Source: Anaeromyces robustus (taxonomy: Eukaryota; Neocallimastigomycota; Neocallimastigomycetes; Neocallimastigales; Neocallimastigaceae). Taken from it: 64,000 nt of DNA. Below are positions 46,153 through 61,763 of this stretch, piece after piece. The stretch covers positions 10,001 to 74,000 of the forward strand of contig MCFG01000324.1 in assembly GCA_002104895.1 (NCBI GenBank), given 5' to 3'. The translations under genes and the position numbers were made by a program. The notes beneath the pieces were generated by a model. The model ran no database searches and was not told where the DNA came from. It worked only from the letters and a program-made list of their open reading frames with translations. Within the stretch, counting starts at the first letter, position 1, and each line of letters starts with the position of its first letter.

Positions 46153-48981
46153 TTTCTTTTATTTTTTTTTTTTTTTTTTTACCTTTTTATTATATTATAT
46201 TATATTATTTTATTTTAATTTATTAATTGAATTATTAAATAAAAAGAAATTACAATTAAAAAGAAAAGAAAAAAGTAACAAATAATATATATTAAATTAT
46301 TAGATAAAAAAAAATAAAACTTCTAAATACTTTTACTATTTTATATATAGTTATTAATTATGATTATTATGACTATTATTTGAAAATTCTATATAAAAAG
46401 AAATAATCTATATTATTATTAATTAATTGTAATTTGTTTTTATTTTTAAGATAACTTGTCTTATTTTATATAAAAATATTTTAAATGTTTAGTTTTTATT
46501 TTGAATTGCTTATTCTTTTTTTATTTTTATTTTTTTTTTTATTTTATAATAAAATTATTGAAGAATTTAAATAAACATTAAATTATATCATTCAGATTGT
46601 TATTTTTTTTTTTTTTTTTTAATGTTATGATTATTTTTTAATTTCTAATTCATAAGAAAATAGATGATATTCAACTAACTAAAAAAAATTTAGTAAGAAT
46701 ATATAATAAAATAATAAAAATCTAATATTAAAAGAATAGATTGTTAAAAAAGTAAAAAGAAAAAGTAAAAGTAAAAGAAAGAAAAAAAAATTTTTTTAAA
46801 GGAAATTTTATTTTATTAATATATATACTTTCCAAACTAACATATTCTTTTTCACAATTTAATATATTTTCAAGAAAAAAAAAAAAAAGTAAAATAAATT
46901 AATTTTTGTCACACCTCATGGTTTAATATAAAATAAATTAAAAAAAAAAGTTTATTTTATTATAGATTTAACTTTATATTATTTTATATTTTTATGTTTT
47001 AATTCTCATTATTTAAGATGATTATTATAAATAACTAATAGTAAAAAATAAAATATAAAATATATCCTTTTTTGGATACAGTTATATAATACTATTAAAA
47101 ATATTAAAACGAAATGTTTAATATAAAGCATTATATTATTAAACTATCCTTATTTTTATTAATTATATATATAATTCGTTTTATTTTTATTCATTACAAT
47201 AGAGGTTCTTGATTATCCATTATTACATTATTTTTTTTTTTAATATAATATATACTTTTTTATTTCCTTTAAATATTAATTAAATAAAGTCGACATGAAA
47301 TTCTATTTTTATATTATAGTTCATTATAACAAACATACAAATATATTAAATATTTCATATAAATAATTCTATAAAACATAATAAAAAAGTTTGTTTATTT
47401 GTTTTGTAAATCATAAAGGAAGAAAAGTATATTTCTTAAAAAAAAATTTAAATAATAGTAAATAAATACTATTATATTTTTTTACTATTATAATTACATA
47501 TATTATATGTATTTATAACTAATAATATTTACTTTTTAATTAATAAACATTTTTCTTTTAAACATTATACTTTACTTATTTAATTAAATAATTACTATTT
47601 TATTTATTTACTTATTTATTATTTTTATTTATTATTTATATATTTATATGTTTATTTTTTTATGCCGTTAAAATCCATTATTTTTATTACTATATATTTT
47701 TGTAGTGTATTATAAATGTAGTAGTATAAATTATTGAGGGGTGAATTTTTAATAAATATAATAAAGTCATGGTACCAAGTTATTAACCCATATTAATTTA
47801 GAATTTTTTTCTTGTAACTTTTTTATTAAAATTTTATTATAATAACATTATATATAAATAAGAAAAAATTATTTCTTTTAAATACATATTGTTCCAGATA
47901 TAGGAGTTATTAAATATTAAAATATACCTGTATAAATATTTATAATAAATATTTATTTTAATAATTTAATTATATATATATATATAATATTTATTTATAA
48001 TAATCTTATTATATATATATTATATTTTTTATTTGGTTGGTAAAAAAAAACTCTATTATATATAATACCAATGTAATAAATATTGGTAATATATATGAAT
48101 AAAATTTTTAATTATTGTTTTTTTATCTTTTATATCTTCTTCTTTATATTAAAATTCTTTATATATATTGATAAACATGTCATTATTATATATATTCAAA
48201 ATTTTTTGTAACTATTTTTAGAATTTTAATATAAATTTGTAAAAACTTAATTCTTATATAAAAAGAAATGTAAATAGAAAATATAATATATTTTTGTACA
48301 ATTTATTTTCTTTGACATATAAAACTTTTTTATCATATTTTTAATTTAATATTTTCAATCACGTTTATAAATTTAATATTATGATTCTTCATTCTATAAT
48401 CCTTCTATAAAGTCGAGAACTATATATATATATATTTGAAATATTTTAATATATATTTTTAAACATTTGCTTATTATAATTATATAATATTTATTATAAC
48501 AAATATTATTATCATGATTATTATTATATAACTATGATAATAATATTATTATAATTATTTACATAATATATATTGTTATTATATAATTATAAAAATTATT
48601 ATTATTAAAAATTTATTATTAATACTTCAATTATAAAATATTTTTTTCATTATCATTAATATATATTAATATATAATAGTTATTTTACTTATTTATTCAT
48701 TTATTTATTTTATTAATACATTCGTTTATTATTTAATTATATTAATTTTTATTTAATTATTCTTTTTCACTTTATTATAAGTATAATTAATAATAATAAA
48801 TATATTATTATACTCTTATTTTTTACCATTAAATTTAAAAATTAAAATGGTAAATAATACTTTTTAAAAACAAGATATTCTTTAAATTAAAAGAAAAGGA
48901 AAAACATTAATATATATACATGTTTGTATTAATTTTAATTATATTAAATATATATATTTTAAATGGATTTATTAAAAAATT
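46153..48981. other. AT-rich intergenic region
   Basis: 5' flank of the orphan gene on the left, 3' flank of the Rpn-like gene on the right. No gene seen. Contains poly-T near 46604-46620, alternating AT tracts (for example 47970-47990 and 48421-48435) and a slightly GC-raised patch near 47745-47800 (GGGGTGAATT...CATGGTACCAAG) with no usable frame. Confidence 0.45.
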
Positions 48982-51900
48982 TTATTTTTTAGTAGAATTG
49001 TTAATAGTATTTTTTTGTATAGATTGATTTCTATCTGTTGTTGGACTTAATATTGATTTTTGACTTTTAGTTGTAACAGAAGAAGGTTCATTTGAATTAT
49101 CAATAGATTTATTTCTTATTGATGAATTAGAGTGATGTGTTGAATTTGAAGATTTACTATTAATATGATCATTATTAGACTTATTTTCTGTATTATGATG
49201 ACTATGATGTGTTGATTTATGTGAAGAAGTATGGTTTGATGATTGAATTTCATTACCATTTTCATCTACTTCTATTTCAATTTCTTCATATTCTATTTCA
49301 TTACCATCTTCATCTACTTCTACTTCTTCATATTCAATAATATTTCCATCTTCATCAATTTCTCGTTTGATAATTCTATGTGAATTATTACTATTTCTAT
49401 TACTATTTCTATTACTATGATTATTATTACTTTTATTATTTGTTGTTATTATTTCATTTTTATCTTTATCATCATCTTTTTTAACTTCAATTTCTTCTTT
49501 TTTATATTGAATTTCCTTACCATTTTCATCTACCTCAACTTCGATTACTTCTTCTTCATATTTAATTTCATTACCATTTTCATCTACTTCTACTTCAATT
49601 TCCTCTTCTTCTTCATTAACGTCATCTTCCTTTTTAGTATCATTAATTGAAATTTGCTTTTTACTATCGGATTTGTTAATTATTTCTGAATTGATAATAT
49701 TTTCATTATTTCCTTTTTCAGTACTTTCTGATGATAAAGTTGTTATAATTGGATTTACATTATTATTATTATTATTACTATAATCATTATTATCCTCATT
49801 TTCATTATTATCATTATTATCATTATTATCATTATTACTTTCTCTCTCTTCATTTATCATGTTTTGATTTTGATTTTTTCCAAATTCATTATCATTTATA
49901 TCATTATCATCATTGGTAATAGAACTTAATTCACTAACTAATGCTAATTCACTATCATTATCATCATTTATTCCAGAAATATTATTATTATCATCATTTA
50001 TTTCAGAAATATTATTATTATCATCAATCATTTCAGAAATATTATTATTATCATCAATCATTTCAGAAATATTATTATTATCATCAATCATTTCAGAAAT
50101 ATTATTATTATCATCATTTATTTCAGAAATATTATTTATATTATCATTATTATTCATGATTTCATCATTAATTTGTTCGACTTCTATTATATTGTTTTCA
50201 TTTTTTATTTCATCATTATCATCATCATCTTTTCCTTCTTCTTCTTCTTCTTCTACTATTTCTTTTATTTTTTCAGTATTATCAATATCATTACTATTAT
50301 CATCAATTTCTGAATTCATATCTTCTGATTCACTATCACTGTCAATAAAATTATTATCATCTCTTATTGTTTCATGGAATTGTGGTTTTTCTTCATTTAC
50401 AATATTTTCATTAATTATTTCATCATTTACAGTGGCATTAATATTTTCTTCTTTATTTTCAAGATTTTCATTATTATTTTCATTATTATTTTCATAATTT
50501 TCTATATTAATATTATTTATTTCTTTTTCTTTTTCTTTTTCTTTGTTATCTTCATTTGATTTATTATTAATAAATGTTGATTTAACATTATCAATAATTA
50601 ATCTAATACTACTTGATTTCTTAATTTTTTCATTATTATCATCATCATTATTATCATCTTTTTCCTCATCATTTTCTTTTTCTTGTAATAATTTCATTTT
50701 TTCTTCTTCTTCTTTTTTAATAATTTCTAAATCATTTTTATCTATATTAACACATTCCCAATCATCATCCTCATCTTCTTCTTCTTCTTCACTTTCACTC
50801 ATTAAATCACTAGTACTTTCAAAATTATAAATTGAATTTTCATTATCATTATTTTCAAATTGTTTTCTTTTTTGATCTAATTCTTCTTCGGTAAGATCAT
50901 CAATAAAATCAATATATTTTGGATACATTTTTCTTACTTTACTTTTAGCCATTTCAAATGACATTAAATTATCTTCCGTTAATACTAAAATCATTCTTAA
51001 AATAGATTCCATTTTTGTATTTTCTTCAATAATCTTCATATTATGAAGAATACCTTTTGTACTTAATAATTCATTAGTAATACTGTGATTATTACTAATA
51101 TCTATAAGATATTTAGCTAATTCTTTAACTATACTATTTTGGAATAGATCAAGGTTAATATATGACTTTAATTATACATGATACATATATAGACATCAGA
51201 GGAAAAAATGTATATACATATATAGATATCAGAGGAAAAAATGTATATACATATATAGATATCAGAGGAAAAAATGTATATACATATATATATATTTAAT
51301 TACAATATATAAATACATAAAACAATTAATATATATATATATAATAAATTAAACTTTTTTATTTCTTTTTTTAATTATTCATATAATTTATATTAATTAA
51401 ATATTCATTATAAAAAGAAGGGATTAAACTACCTTTTCTGTAATTAAAATTCCTTTATTATTTCCAATATTAATAAAGTTAAGCCAATCTTTTAAACATT
51501 GATCTTTAACATTAGAATTTGGATCATTTATTTTAGATAATTGAATAACTGTTGTTAAATCTTTAACTGTTGAAGATTTAAAGTATTGAACCATAGATTC
51601 ATTTGTAGTATTTAATGAACCACATTTTAAAGAATTATCAAATATAACAGGATTCATATGATAAATACAAGGAAAGATATTAGATTCTTCATTTTTTAAA
51701 AAATAAAGAGAACGAATATTTGGAATTTTTTTAAAACAAGATAATTTTGAAGAAGAAGGAGTTACAGGACTTTGAGGAGACATTAAATTAAACATATTTT
51801 GTTGATAATATAAAATTTGTTGAAATTTAATTTGATTATTAATATAATTAACAATATCAAGATGATTATATTCTGTACGATCTCGAAGTTCCAAATGAAG

Positions 51901-52365
51901 AATAAAAGATTGACCTATTGAAACAGTTTCTAAAGCAGGATAATCAATATCTTTATCAGAAACATAACAAATACAATCCAATGAAAAAGATTTATTTTCA
52001 TTTAATTTAGGATCGGTAAAACGATTAAAAATATTATTAGTTTTAAAATATTTTTCATCTTGCTTATTAGAAAAAGTTGGAGATATGACAGTATTAGTAG
52101 TAGTGTTTACGGTGTTATTATTAGTAGTATTTGAAAATAAATTCATAAATCCAATTCCATGATCTAAATCTTCAATAAAATCAATATAACGAATTCTAAT
52201 TGCTTTTGAATTCTTTTTATCATAATTATAGATAGTATTTAATAAATCAATTAAATATTTTAAACGAGGTTCACCATTTTCTATAAATAGTTTTTTAAAT
52301 ATAAAATCGAATTTTGGTGAAAAAACTTTTAAATTATTTAATTTTCTCTTTATTTTAGAACTCAT
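48982..52365 (-). CDS. Rpn/PD-(D/E)XK nuclease-transposase-like protein with acidic tail
   Basis: Complement of exons 51433-52365 and 48982-51165; the intron is phase 0 (267 nt), giving 1038 aa. The N-terminal region (about 1-420) resembles the bacterial PD-(D/E)XK nuclease family transposase / recombination-promoting nuclease (PF12784-like): VFSPKFDFIFKKLF and PRLKYLIDLLNTIYN at the start, then SLDCICYV (candidate catalytic D130), FILHLELRD (candidate E159 in the ExK position, Lys replaced by Arg) and HLDIVNYINNQIKFQQILYY. The end of this region crosses the junction (WLNFINIG..., then NSIVKELAKYLIDIS). The rest is disordered: Asp/Glu/Asn runs, a 13-residue unit (DDNNNISEMI...) repeated about six times and VDENGNEI/VDEDGNEIEYEE repeats, ending Ser/His-rich. 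In bacteria the family promotes recombination. Here an intron and tail suggest domestication. The family call is from memory. Confidence 0.65.
51187..51289. repeat. 33-bp minisatellite, three copies, inside an intron
   Basis: Three consecutive copies of a 33-bp unit containing ATCAGAGGAAAAAATG and TATATACATATATAGA, with one substitution in the first copy (GACATC for GATATC). It lies wholly within the intron of the Rpn-like gene. Confidence 0.9.
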
Positions 52366-52672
52366 ATTTTATATATATATATATTTATTTATTTATTTAT
52401 TTATTTTTATATTATATTATAAATATTAATTTGATTAATAAAAAGAAAATAAAAATAAAAATTCAAATCCTCCTCAATATAAAAAAAATGTTGCTTATAT
52501 GTACTAATAATTCTTGATATAATATTTATATATAATTTATAATTAATAAATATTAAATAAAAAAACTAATATGGAATTTTTTTCCTTTGCATATATTAAA
52601 AATAAAACTTTATTATAAATCACGAATATAGCTATGTAACTATAATTAATTATTGATATAATTAATAATTAC

Positions 52673-52705
<33 letters not shown>

Positions 52706-53880
52706 AGTTTAGATTTTATATATATATGTTATTATATAAATAGATTTTTAGTTAACTGATTTAAAATTTTATTTTTTATTTAATAAATAATTTACCTAAT
52801 TAGTAATAATAATTTAATTTTTCTATTATATATATACATTAAATACTATTCATTAAACATAAAATCCTTTTAATAATATCTAAATTATTTTCATTACTTA
52901 CTATTAACTGGTTTATCTTATTTTTACTAAATCTATTTTATTGACAGAATAAATAAAAAAAAATTGATTACTTAATATTTATACATTTGTATTTTATTAA
53001 ATTTCATATTTTATTAAAAATGGACCGAAATTTTTCTTAGTTTTAATATATTATATTATATTATATATATTATTAATTATAAAAAAATATATTATTTTAA
53101 TTTTATATTTAATCATAACTAATATTATAAGTACATCTTATTTTATAATATAATTAATAGTGTAAAAAAATTTTTTTTTAATAATAATATAGCTTTTGAA
53201 ATATAGATTATTATTTTATAGTCTACACTTTTTTGGTTTAATTATATTTTAAAAAAAATTATAATCTGTGTAACATTTTCTTCTAATTATTTAAAAAAAA
53301 TGTTTTCTCATTATAAAAATTTATTTTTACTTTTATATTTTTATAAATATATTATTTTATTATTATATAATTTTTACTTTTATATAATTTTTATTATAGA
53401 TTATTTCATATAATTTACTAATATTTATAATTTCTTCCTGATAGATTATTTCATATCATTTACTATTTATTTATAATTTCTTATGATAGATATAATAGAT
53501 TATTTAAATAAAAAATATATACAATTATCAGTTATATCAATCCTAATTTATATTTATCACTAATTTTTTTTTTAATTATAAATAATTATCTATTATTTTT
53601 TCATATATATTTAAGAATTTTTAAAATTAATCATCCTCCATCATACTATTATTTAATTAATAAAGTTTTCAAATATTAAAAATTAAATAAATAATAAAAA
53701 AAAATAAAAAATAAAAAAAGCATATATTTATTAAAGTTTATTTTTAAAAGAGTTTATATATTTTAAAATTATTATATATATAAAAAAAAAATAAAAAAAA
53801 AATTTTTTTTTTATTATTATATATACAATCATACATCATTCATAAAAAAAAAAAAAAAAACATTAATAATATTAAACAAA
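52366..53880. other. Divergent intergenic region
   Basis: Shared 5' flank of the Rpn-like gene (-) and the first tetraspan gene (+). AT-rich, with TTTA repeats at 52380-52406, (ATT)n near 52675-52705 and an imperfect direct repeat (GATAGATTATTTCATAT) near 53395-53500. No coding sequence seen. Confidence 0.5.
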
Positions 53881-55343
<1,463 letters not shown>

Positions 55344-58265
55344 TTTTATATATATATAAATAACAATAATATAACATAGTTATAAATAATTATAATATTA
55401 TTTTATTATTATTATTATTATTATTATTAATTTAATACGGTCATTATTATTGTTCTAATATTGTCATTATTAATATTTTAATATTATTATTATTATATTA
55501 TTTTAATTATTATTTCAATACTATTATTATTACGTAATACTATTATCATATAATTATTACTATTCTAATATAGATTTTATTTTAAAAAAGAAAACATAAT
55601 AATAAAAGTTGATATATTTATATATTATAATAATTAAATTATTGTTTTAGTAAAAATAAATAAATAAAAATAAAAAAAGAAAAAAAAAAAACATAAATAA
55701 TAAATAGTTTAATTAAATAATTGTAATTTTTTTATATTATATATATATATACATTAACAAAAACGTAAACATATTGGTAATAATAAATCATTTTAATTAA
55801 TATGATTATAATAATATTATATTAATAAAATTAATTCTTGCATAATAATAAAAAAAATATCAAAATTAAAATAAGAAAGGAAAAAAACATATAAAAATAA
55901 AAATAAAAATAAATTAAAATAAGAATAAAAAAAAAAAAAACATAAAATTGCATAATAATAATAAAAATAAAAAGAATATCAAAATTTTAATAAGAAATGA
56001 AAAAAAAAACATATATAAGAATAATATTAATAAAAAAAAACATAAAAAATGTCACATACTAAAATAATATAAAAAAAAAAAAGGAAAAAATAAATATATA
56101 TTATTATTATTAATAAAAATTTAAAATGTAAAGAAAGAAAAAGTATAATATTTAAAATATAAATTTAATTAATTCAATGAATATAATTATTATTACTATT
56201 ATTACTCTATTTTATCAATTAATTTTTTTTATTATTATTAATTAAAAAAAAAAATATTTTTTTACACAATTAAATTATATAATAATATATTATATAAAAT
56301 AATTGAACCAAATATATAAATTGATTGAAAATTATTTTTTAATAAATAAATGATATGAAAGAAAGATAATTAATAATTAATAATTAATAATCAATAATTT
56401 TTATATATTAGAAAGGATATAATTTTTAACCATAAAAAGTAATATATTCAATAATAAAAAAAAATGTTACTTTAAGAAAAATCTATTAACAAATTAACAA
56501 ATCCATAATCGTCAAAAATTTAAATTTGAATTTTAAATTTTAAAAAAAATAAAATAAAATAAAATATTTAATATATTTAAACAATATATAAATTAAATTT
56601 TTTATTAAAAATAAATTAATAATAACAATATATAAATAATATATTTGTATTATAATTTTGATTATATTATATTAATATTATTGTATAAATTATATTAAAT
56701 AAAAATGTTAAAATTTTTTTATTTTAAAAAAATTTATCCAATTTTTTACTTAGCAATTATAAAAAAAACGATTACCCAAAAAATTGGAATTTTTTTTTTT
56801 TTAAATTTGACAAATAAAAGAAATAATTAAATTACACAACAATGCTTATTATTGCAATAATAATCATAATTTTATGAGTTAAAAATTATTATTCTCATTA
56901 CCATTATCATTATTATAATAAGATTTTTTTTTTAATGTTATAAAAAACATCTATTAATGGAATTAACAAAATTATAATTAATAACTATCTATTTTTATTA
57001 TATTATATTAATGAAAATATATTATACTATATTATATTGGACTTTTATACTATAATATAAATATAAAAATAACAAAAACGCATAAATTATAAAAGGTAAT
57101 GTATTAAAGATGTATAATATGTATTATATGTTAATGGATATTATGTTATGTTATGGATATTATATGTTTAAAAATTTTTGGCTTATTAAATTTTGTATAT
57201 AAAATGTCAATATTTAAAAACAAATAATAATAATAATAATTAATAAATAATAATTAATATGTAATATTTAGTAATTATTAATATGTAATATTTTTAATAA
57301 TATTTAATATGTAAAATTTAAGCATGTAATATTTAATAATAATTAATAATAATTAATAATAATTAATAGTTAAATGTTTTTGTTTTATGTTTTTTTTTTA
57401 TTCATTTTTTTATTTAATTTTATTATAAAGACAATATATGATAATATAATGAATAATATTAATTATAATTTATTTATTCACTCCTGATTATGCAAAAAAT
57501 AATTATATTTCTTGTGCTTAATAATAAAAATGATAATTAATTAAGTTTATTAATAAGATTCAAATTTTAATTAAAAAATTCATTAAAAAAATAAATAAAA
57601 AATAAAATAAAATAAATAAAAAATAAATAAAAATAAAAATATTAATTATTATAATTATTAATTATGGAATAATAAAAAATTAATTAATAAGTAAAAAGAA
57701 TAATAAAAAAGAAATAGTGGAAGGAATAATAATTAATAATATAAAATAAAATTGTTTATTTTCTTTTTTTTTTTTTTTCTTTTTTTTCTTAAATTATGGT
57801 TATTATTTGATAAAAATATAAATAATAGAAAAAATAGAATATATTTGATATTAAAATTATTTTTTATTTTTTATATATAAATAAATTAAATATCTTTTTT
57901 TGTTTTCATTTTTGTTTTTTAAAAAATAAAATAATAATAATAAAAAAATAAAATACAATAAAGTAAAGCAAAAAAAAAATAAAATAAAATAAAATATTAT
58001 AAAAATAAAATAATATAAAATAAAATAAAAATAAAATAACATAAAATAAAATAAAAATAAAATAATATAATATTAAAATAAAATAAAATAAAATAAAATA
58101 AAATAAAATAAAATAAAATAAAATATTATAAAATAAAATAAAATAATAAAATAGAATTAAAATTAAATAAAAATAAAATAAAAAATAATAACAACATAAA
58201 ATGATGATATAATAAGAAATTTCCAAAATAACAAAAAAAAAAAAGAAGTCTTTATATAATTAAAA
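55344..58265. other. Intergenic region between paralogs A and B
   Basis: No gene or paralog remnant seen. A-rich on the plus strand, with related AT-rich segments repeated at about 55850-56000 (ATAATAATAAAAA..AATATCAAAATT.AAATAAGAAA.GAAAAAAA, two diverged copies), short repeats of TTAATATGTAATATTTAATAA near 57255-57350, and an AAAAT pentanucleotide array near 57975-58200. Confidence 0.5.
57975..58200. repeat. (AAAAT)n pentanucleotide array
   Basis: AAAAT/AAATA repeats, most regular at about 58070-58125, degenerate on both sides; gives spurious YFIL-type reading frames on the minus strand. Confidence 0.85.
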
Positions 58266-59446
58266 ATGAAAAAAGCAAATATTAGATGTTTGAAAATCAT
58301 AACCATTATAATGCTGGTATGGTTAAAAGTTTTTTTTTTCATTTATATTTTTTAATTTCTTTAAAATATGTAAAAAAAAAAAAATTATAATAATTTAAAT
58401 TAATTAATTAAAATAAAAAAATTCAAAATATAATTGTAGGTACTATCAATACCGTATTTTAATATGCTGGGTATAATAGTGTCTTCATTAACACTTTATG
58501 GAATACAAATGGTAATTATAAAAAATTAAATAAAGATAAAATTTTATTTATTATTTTTTTTTTTTTGACTTTAATTAATATAAGAATTCTGAATTATTAT
58601 TCGCATTAATTAAATATTATAGCAAAATCATGACATAATAAAAAAAATATTAATTCTAAATATTCTTGAAGCCATAATATTTGGAGGTTGTCATGTAGTA
58701 CTTATTGTTTTGATATGTCTTCCTTTCTTTTCAAAAAGAAGTTTAAGTATTCGGATACCTTTATTATTACTAGCTGTATTTTTACTTTTATTGCAGGTAA
58801 TTTAAATTTTATAAATATAAAATTATCACATTAAAAATTCAATTATAGTTTAAAAAAATGAATAAAAATAAATTATATATTAACATTAAATTAATAATAT
58901 ATTTTATTTTAAAGATATATTATATTATAAACATTTATATTTATACCAAAAATCCTGAAGGTAATTTTATTTTTAAAAAAAATATAAAATTTCATTTATA
59001 AATGTCATATTTTTAAATATATATATAAATTTCATTTATTAAATTTCATATTTTAATTAAAAATATCATTATAATATTATTATATAATATAAAAAATATT
59101 ATTAGCATTTATAGAATTAAACGAAAAAAAGGTTACTGAGCAACCAAATGAAAATAAAGAATCTAATAAACCAAATGGTAATGATACTATATATAATGAA
59201 CCACCTCCTTCATATAAATCATCATATTCATTGTTACCTTCATATAAATCAAAAACATCAACGTTACCATCTTATAATGCAACCAATGTAACAATTAATA
59301 TACCATCTTCAACTATAAATAATCCAATGTTAGGTACTTCAATGTTAAGTACTTCAATATTAAATAATTCAATGTTAAATAATTCAATATTAAGTACTTC
59401 AAATACTTTAGTATCACCCAGTAAAATGATGATAAATGAAATATAA
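58266..59446 (+). CDS. Four-pass membrane protein with PPxY/LPxY tail (paralog B)
   Basis: Exons 58266-58316, 58440-58511, 58623-58796, 58915-58960 and 59106-59446 (51, 72, 174, 46 and 341 nt); phases agree, 227 aa. Four hydrophobic segments: CLKIITIIMLVLSI; MLGIIVSSLTLYGI; LEAIIFGGCHVVLIVLICL; and IPLLLLAVFLLLLQIYYIIN. The tail carries EPPPSYKSS (PPxY) and two LPSY motifs (LLPSYKS, LPSYNA), then a repeated MLxTSxL/MLNNSIL stretch. Exon two is exactly the same length as in paralogs A and C, and exon four as in C. Each fourth exon begins at IY following the last transmembrane segment. Family not recognised; likely in the plasma or endosomal membrane with a cytosolic tail, by inference. Confidence 0.75.
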
Positions 59447-59635
59447 TTATTTGTTAATAAATAAAAAAAAATTATTGTATTAATTTTTATTTACAATCTT
59501 TAATATACAAAATTAACTATAGATAATTTATTTATTATTAGTATATAAACCAACTATTTTATAAACTATTTAATATATAAATATTGAAATATATATAAAC
59601 TAATTTAATATTAAATATATATTTAATAATATATA

Positions 59636-59970
59636 TAATTTAAAATTATTTATAATTTAAAGTAATTATTTATAATTTAAAGTAATTATTTATAATTTAA
59701 TAGTAATTATTTATAATTTAAAAGTAATTATTTATAATTTAATAGTAATTATTTATAATTTAATAGTAATTATTTATAATTTAATAGTAATTATTTATAA
59801 TTTAATAGTTTAATAGAAATTATTAATAATTTAAAAGTAATTATTTATAATTTTATAGTAATTATTTATAATTTAATAGAAATTATTTATAATTTAATAG
59901 AAATTATTTATAATTTAAAAGTAATTATTTATAATTTAATAGAAATTATTTATAATTTAAAAGCAATTAT
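59636..59970. repeat. 20-21-bp AT minisatellite, about 16 copies
   Basis: Tandem copies of a unit built on TAATTATTTATAATTTAATAG, with AAAG, AGTA and AGAA variants at the unit junction; about 335 bp. Confidence 0.9.
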
Positions 59971-60187
59971 TTAAAAATTATAATTTATAAAAAAAAAGCA
60001 TAAATAATATAATAAAATTAAAAAGCAAATAAAAACATTTCAAAATTTCAAATTTAATCATTTTAAATTTAAATTTTAAAATACAAAAATATATAAATTT
60101 AGACTATATCTATATATATTAATTACAATTTTTTTTTTTTAATTAATATATGGAAATATTACATAAAGGAAAAAAGGATAAATTCCT

Positions 60188-60402
<215 letters not shown>

Positions 60403-60815
60403 ATCTATAACTTTGAATTAATAAAATTAAATAAACACATATAAAATATATTATATAAAATTATAATTTTTAAAACTATTTAATTAAATTACAATATATT
60501 GCTATATATTGTAATATATTATTAAAGGTAGAATGTTACTCATATACTCTTAATTTAAAACTGAAAATGCCATTTAAAAATATTAAATTATTAATATAAT
60601 TATATTAAAAAAAAATTTTTTTATTTAAAAAATTCTTTAAAAAATACGAAGTTTAAAAAAAATTTTTTTTGCAAAAAAAAAAAAATAAAAATAAAATAAT
60701 AAAAAAAAAAAAAATAAAAATGATAAATAATGAAAAGATCGAATAATAATCAGATAATTTAAAAAATACTATAATACATTTTTAAAATAAATAATAAAGT
60801 GTAATAGAAATAAAA

Positions 60816-61732
60816 ATGATGGAAGAAGTAAAATTAAAAATTTTAAAATGTGTAGCTATAGTACTGATGGTAAAATACTATTTTCATTTTTATTATTATT
60901 ATTTTTAAAAAAATTATTTGTAAATTTGTATATGTATAAAATATATAATATATCTATTAATAAATACTAATAATAAAATTCATTTATTAGATTATGTCAG
61001 TACTTCTTGCTGAACCTATTGGATTGATATTAATGCTGATAATAAATCTCGGGCTTCAAAAAGTATGTAATAGTTACTTTCTTATTTTTTTTTTTATGAA
61101 TTATATTTTTCTTTTTTTTTTTTGTTTTTTTTTTTATATATTTATTAAATGATAAATCATAATATAAAAAAGAAAGAAAGAAAGAAAGAAAAAGAATATA
61201 TAATATTAAATAAATTTATTATAAAAAAAATATAAAAAATCTTTTTGAAATCTAATACTAATTAATTTTATTCTTTATTCAATAATTAGCTAAATTTATT
61301 TTTATTAAAATTAATGCAAGTTCCTCTTATTTTATATTCAGTTATTTTGATTTATAGTTTAATAACCTATACTTTAAATGTAATAAATGTGGTTAAATGG
61401 ATTTCAGAAAGCAATAATAATAATAATAATAATAATCAAAATAATAATGATGTTAATGATGAAAATTATACTGAAATAAATACTTCAGAATTATATAAAT
61501 TATTAACACTAAAAATTATATATGCTGTATTAATGGTATTTAGTATAAAAAAAAAATACAATTATTATTAACTATTATTATAATTATTTAAATATTAACT
61601 TTTTTTTATTTAAATTCATAGATTTATCTTACTGTTGAAATGAATAGCCATGTTAATAAACTTTTAAGTAATTATAAAAAAATTTCTTTATAATTTATAT
61701 TTATTTTTTCTTTATTTATTTACTTATTTATC

Positions 61733-61763
<31 letters not shown>

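Noticed and set aside
49913-50497. Ser/Leu/Ile-rich frame on the plus strand
   Set aside because: Antisense shadow of the acidic, repeat-bearing tail of the Rpn-like gene; no independent start context or homology.
57857-58226. Two Tyr/Phe/Ile/Leu frames on the minus strand
   Set aside because: Reverse translation of the AAAAT pentanucleotide array.
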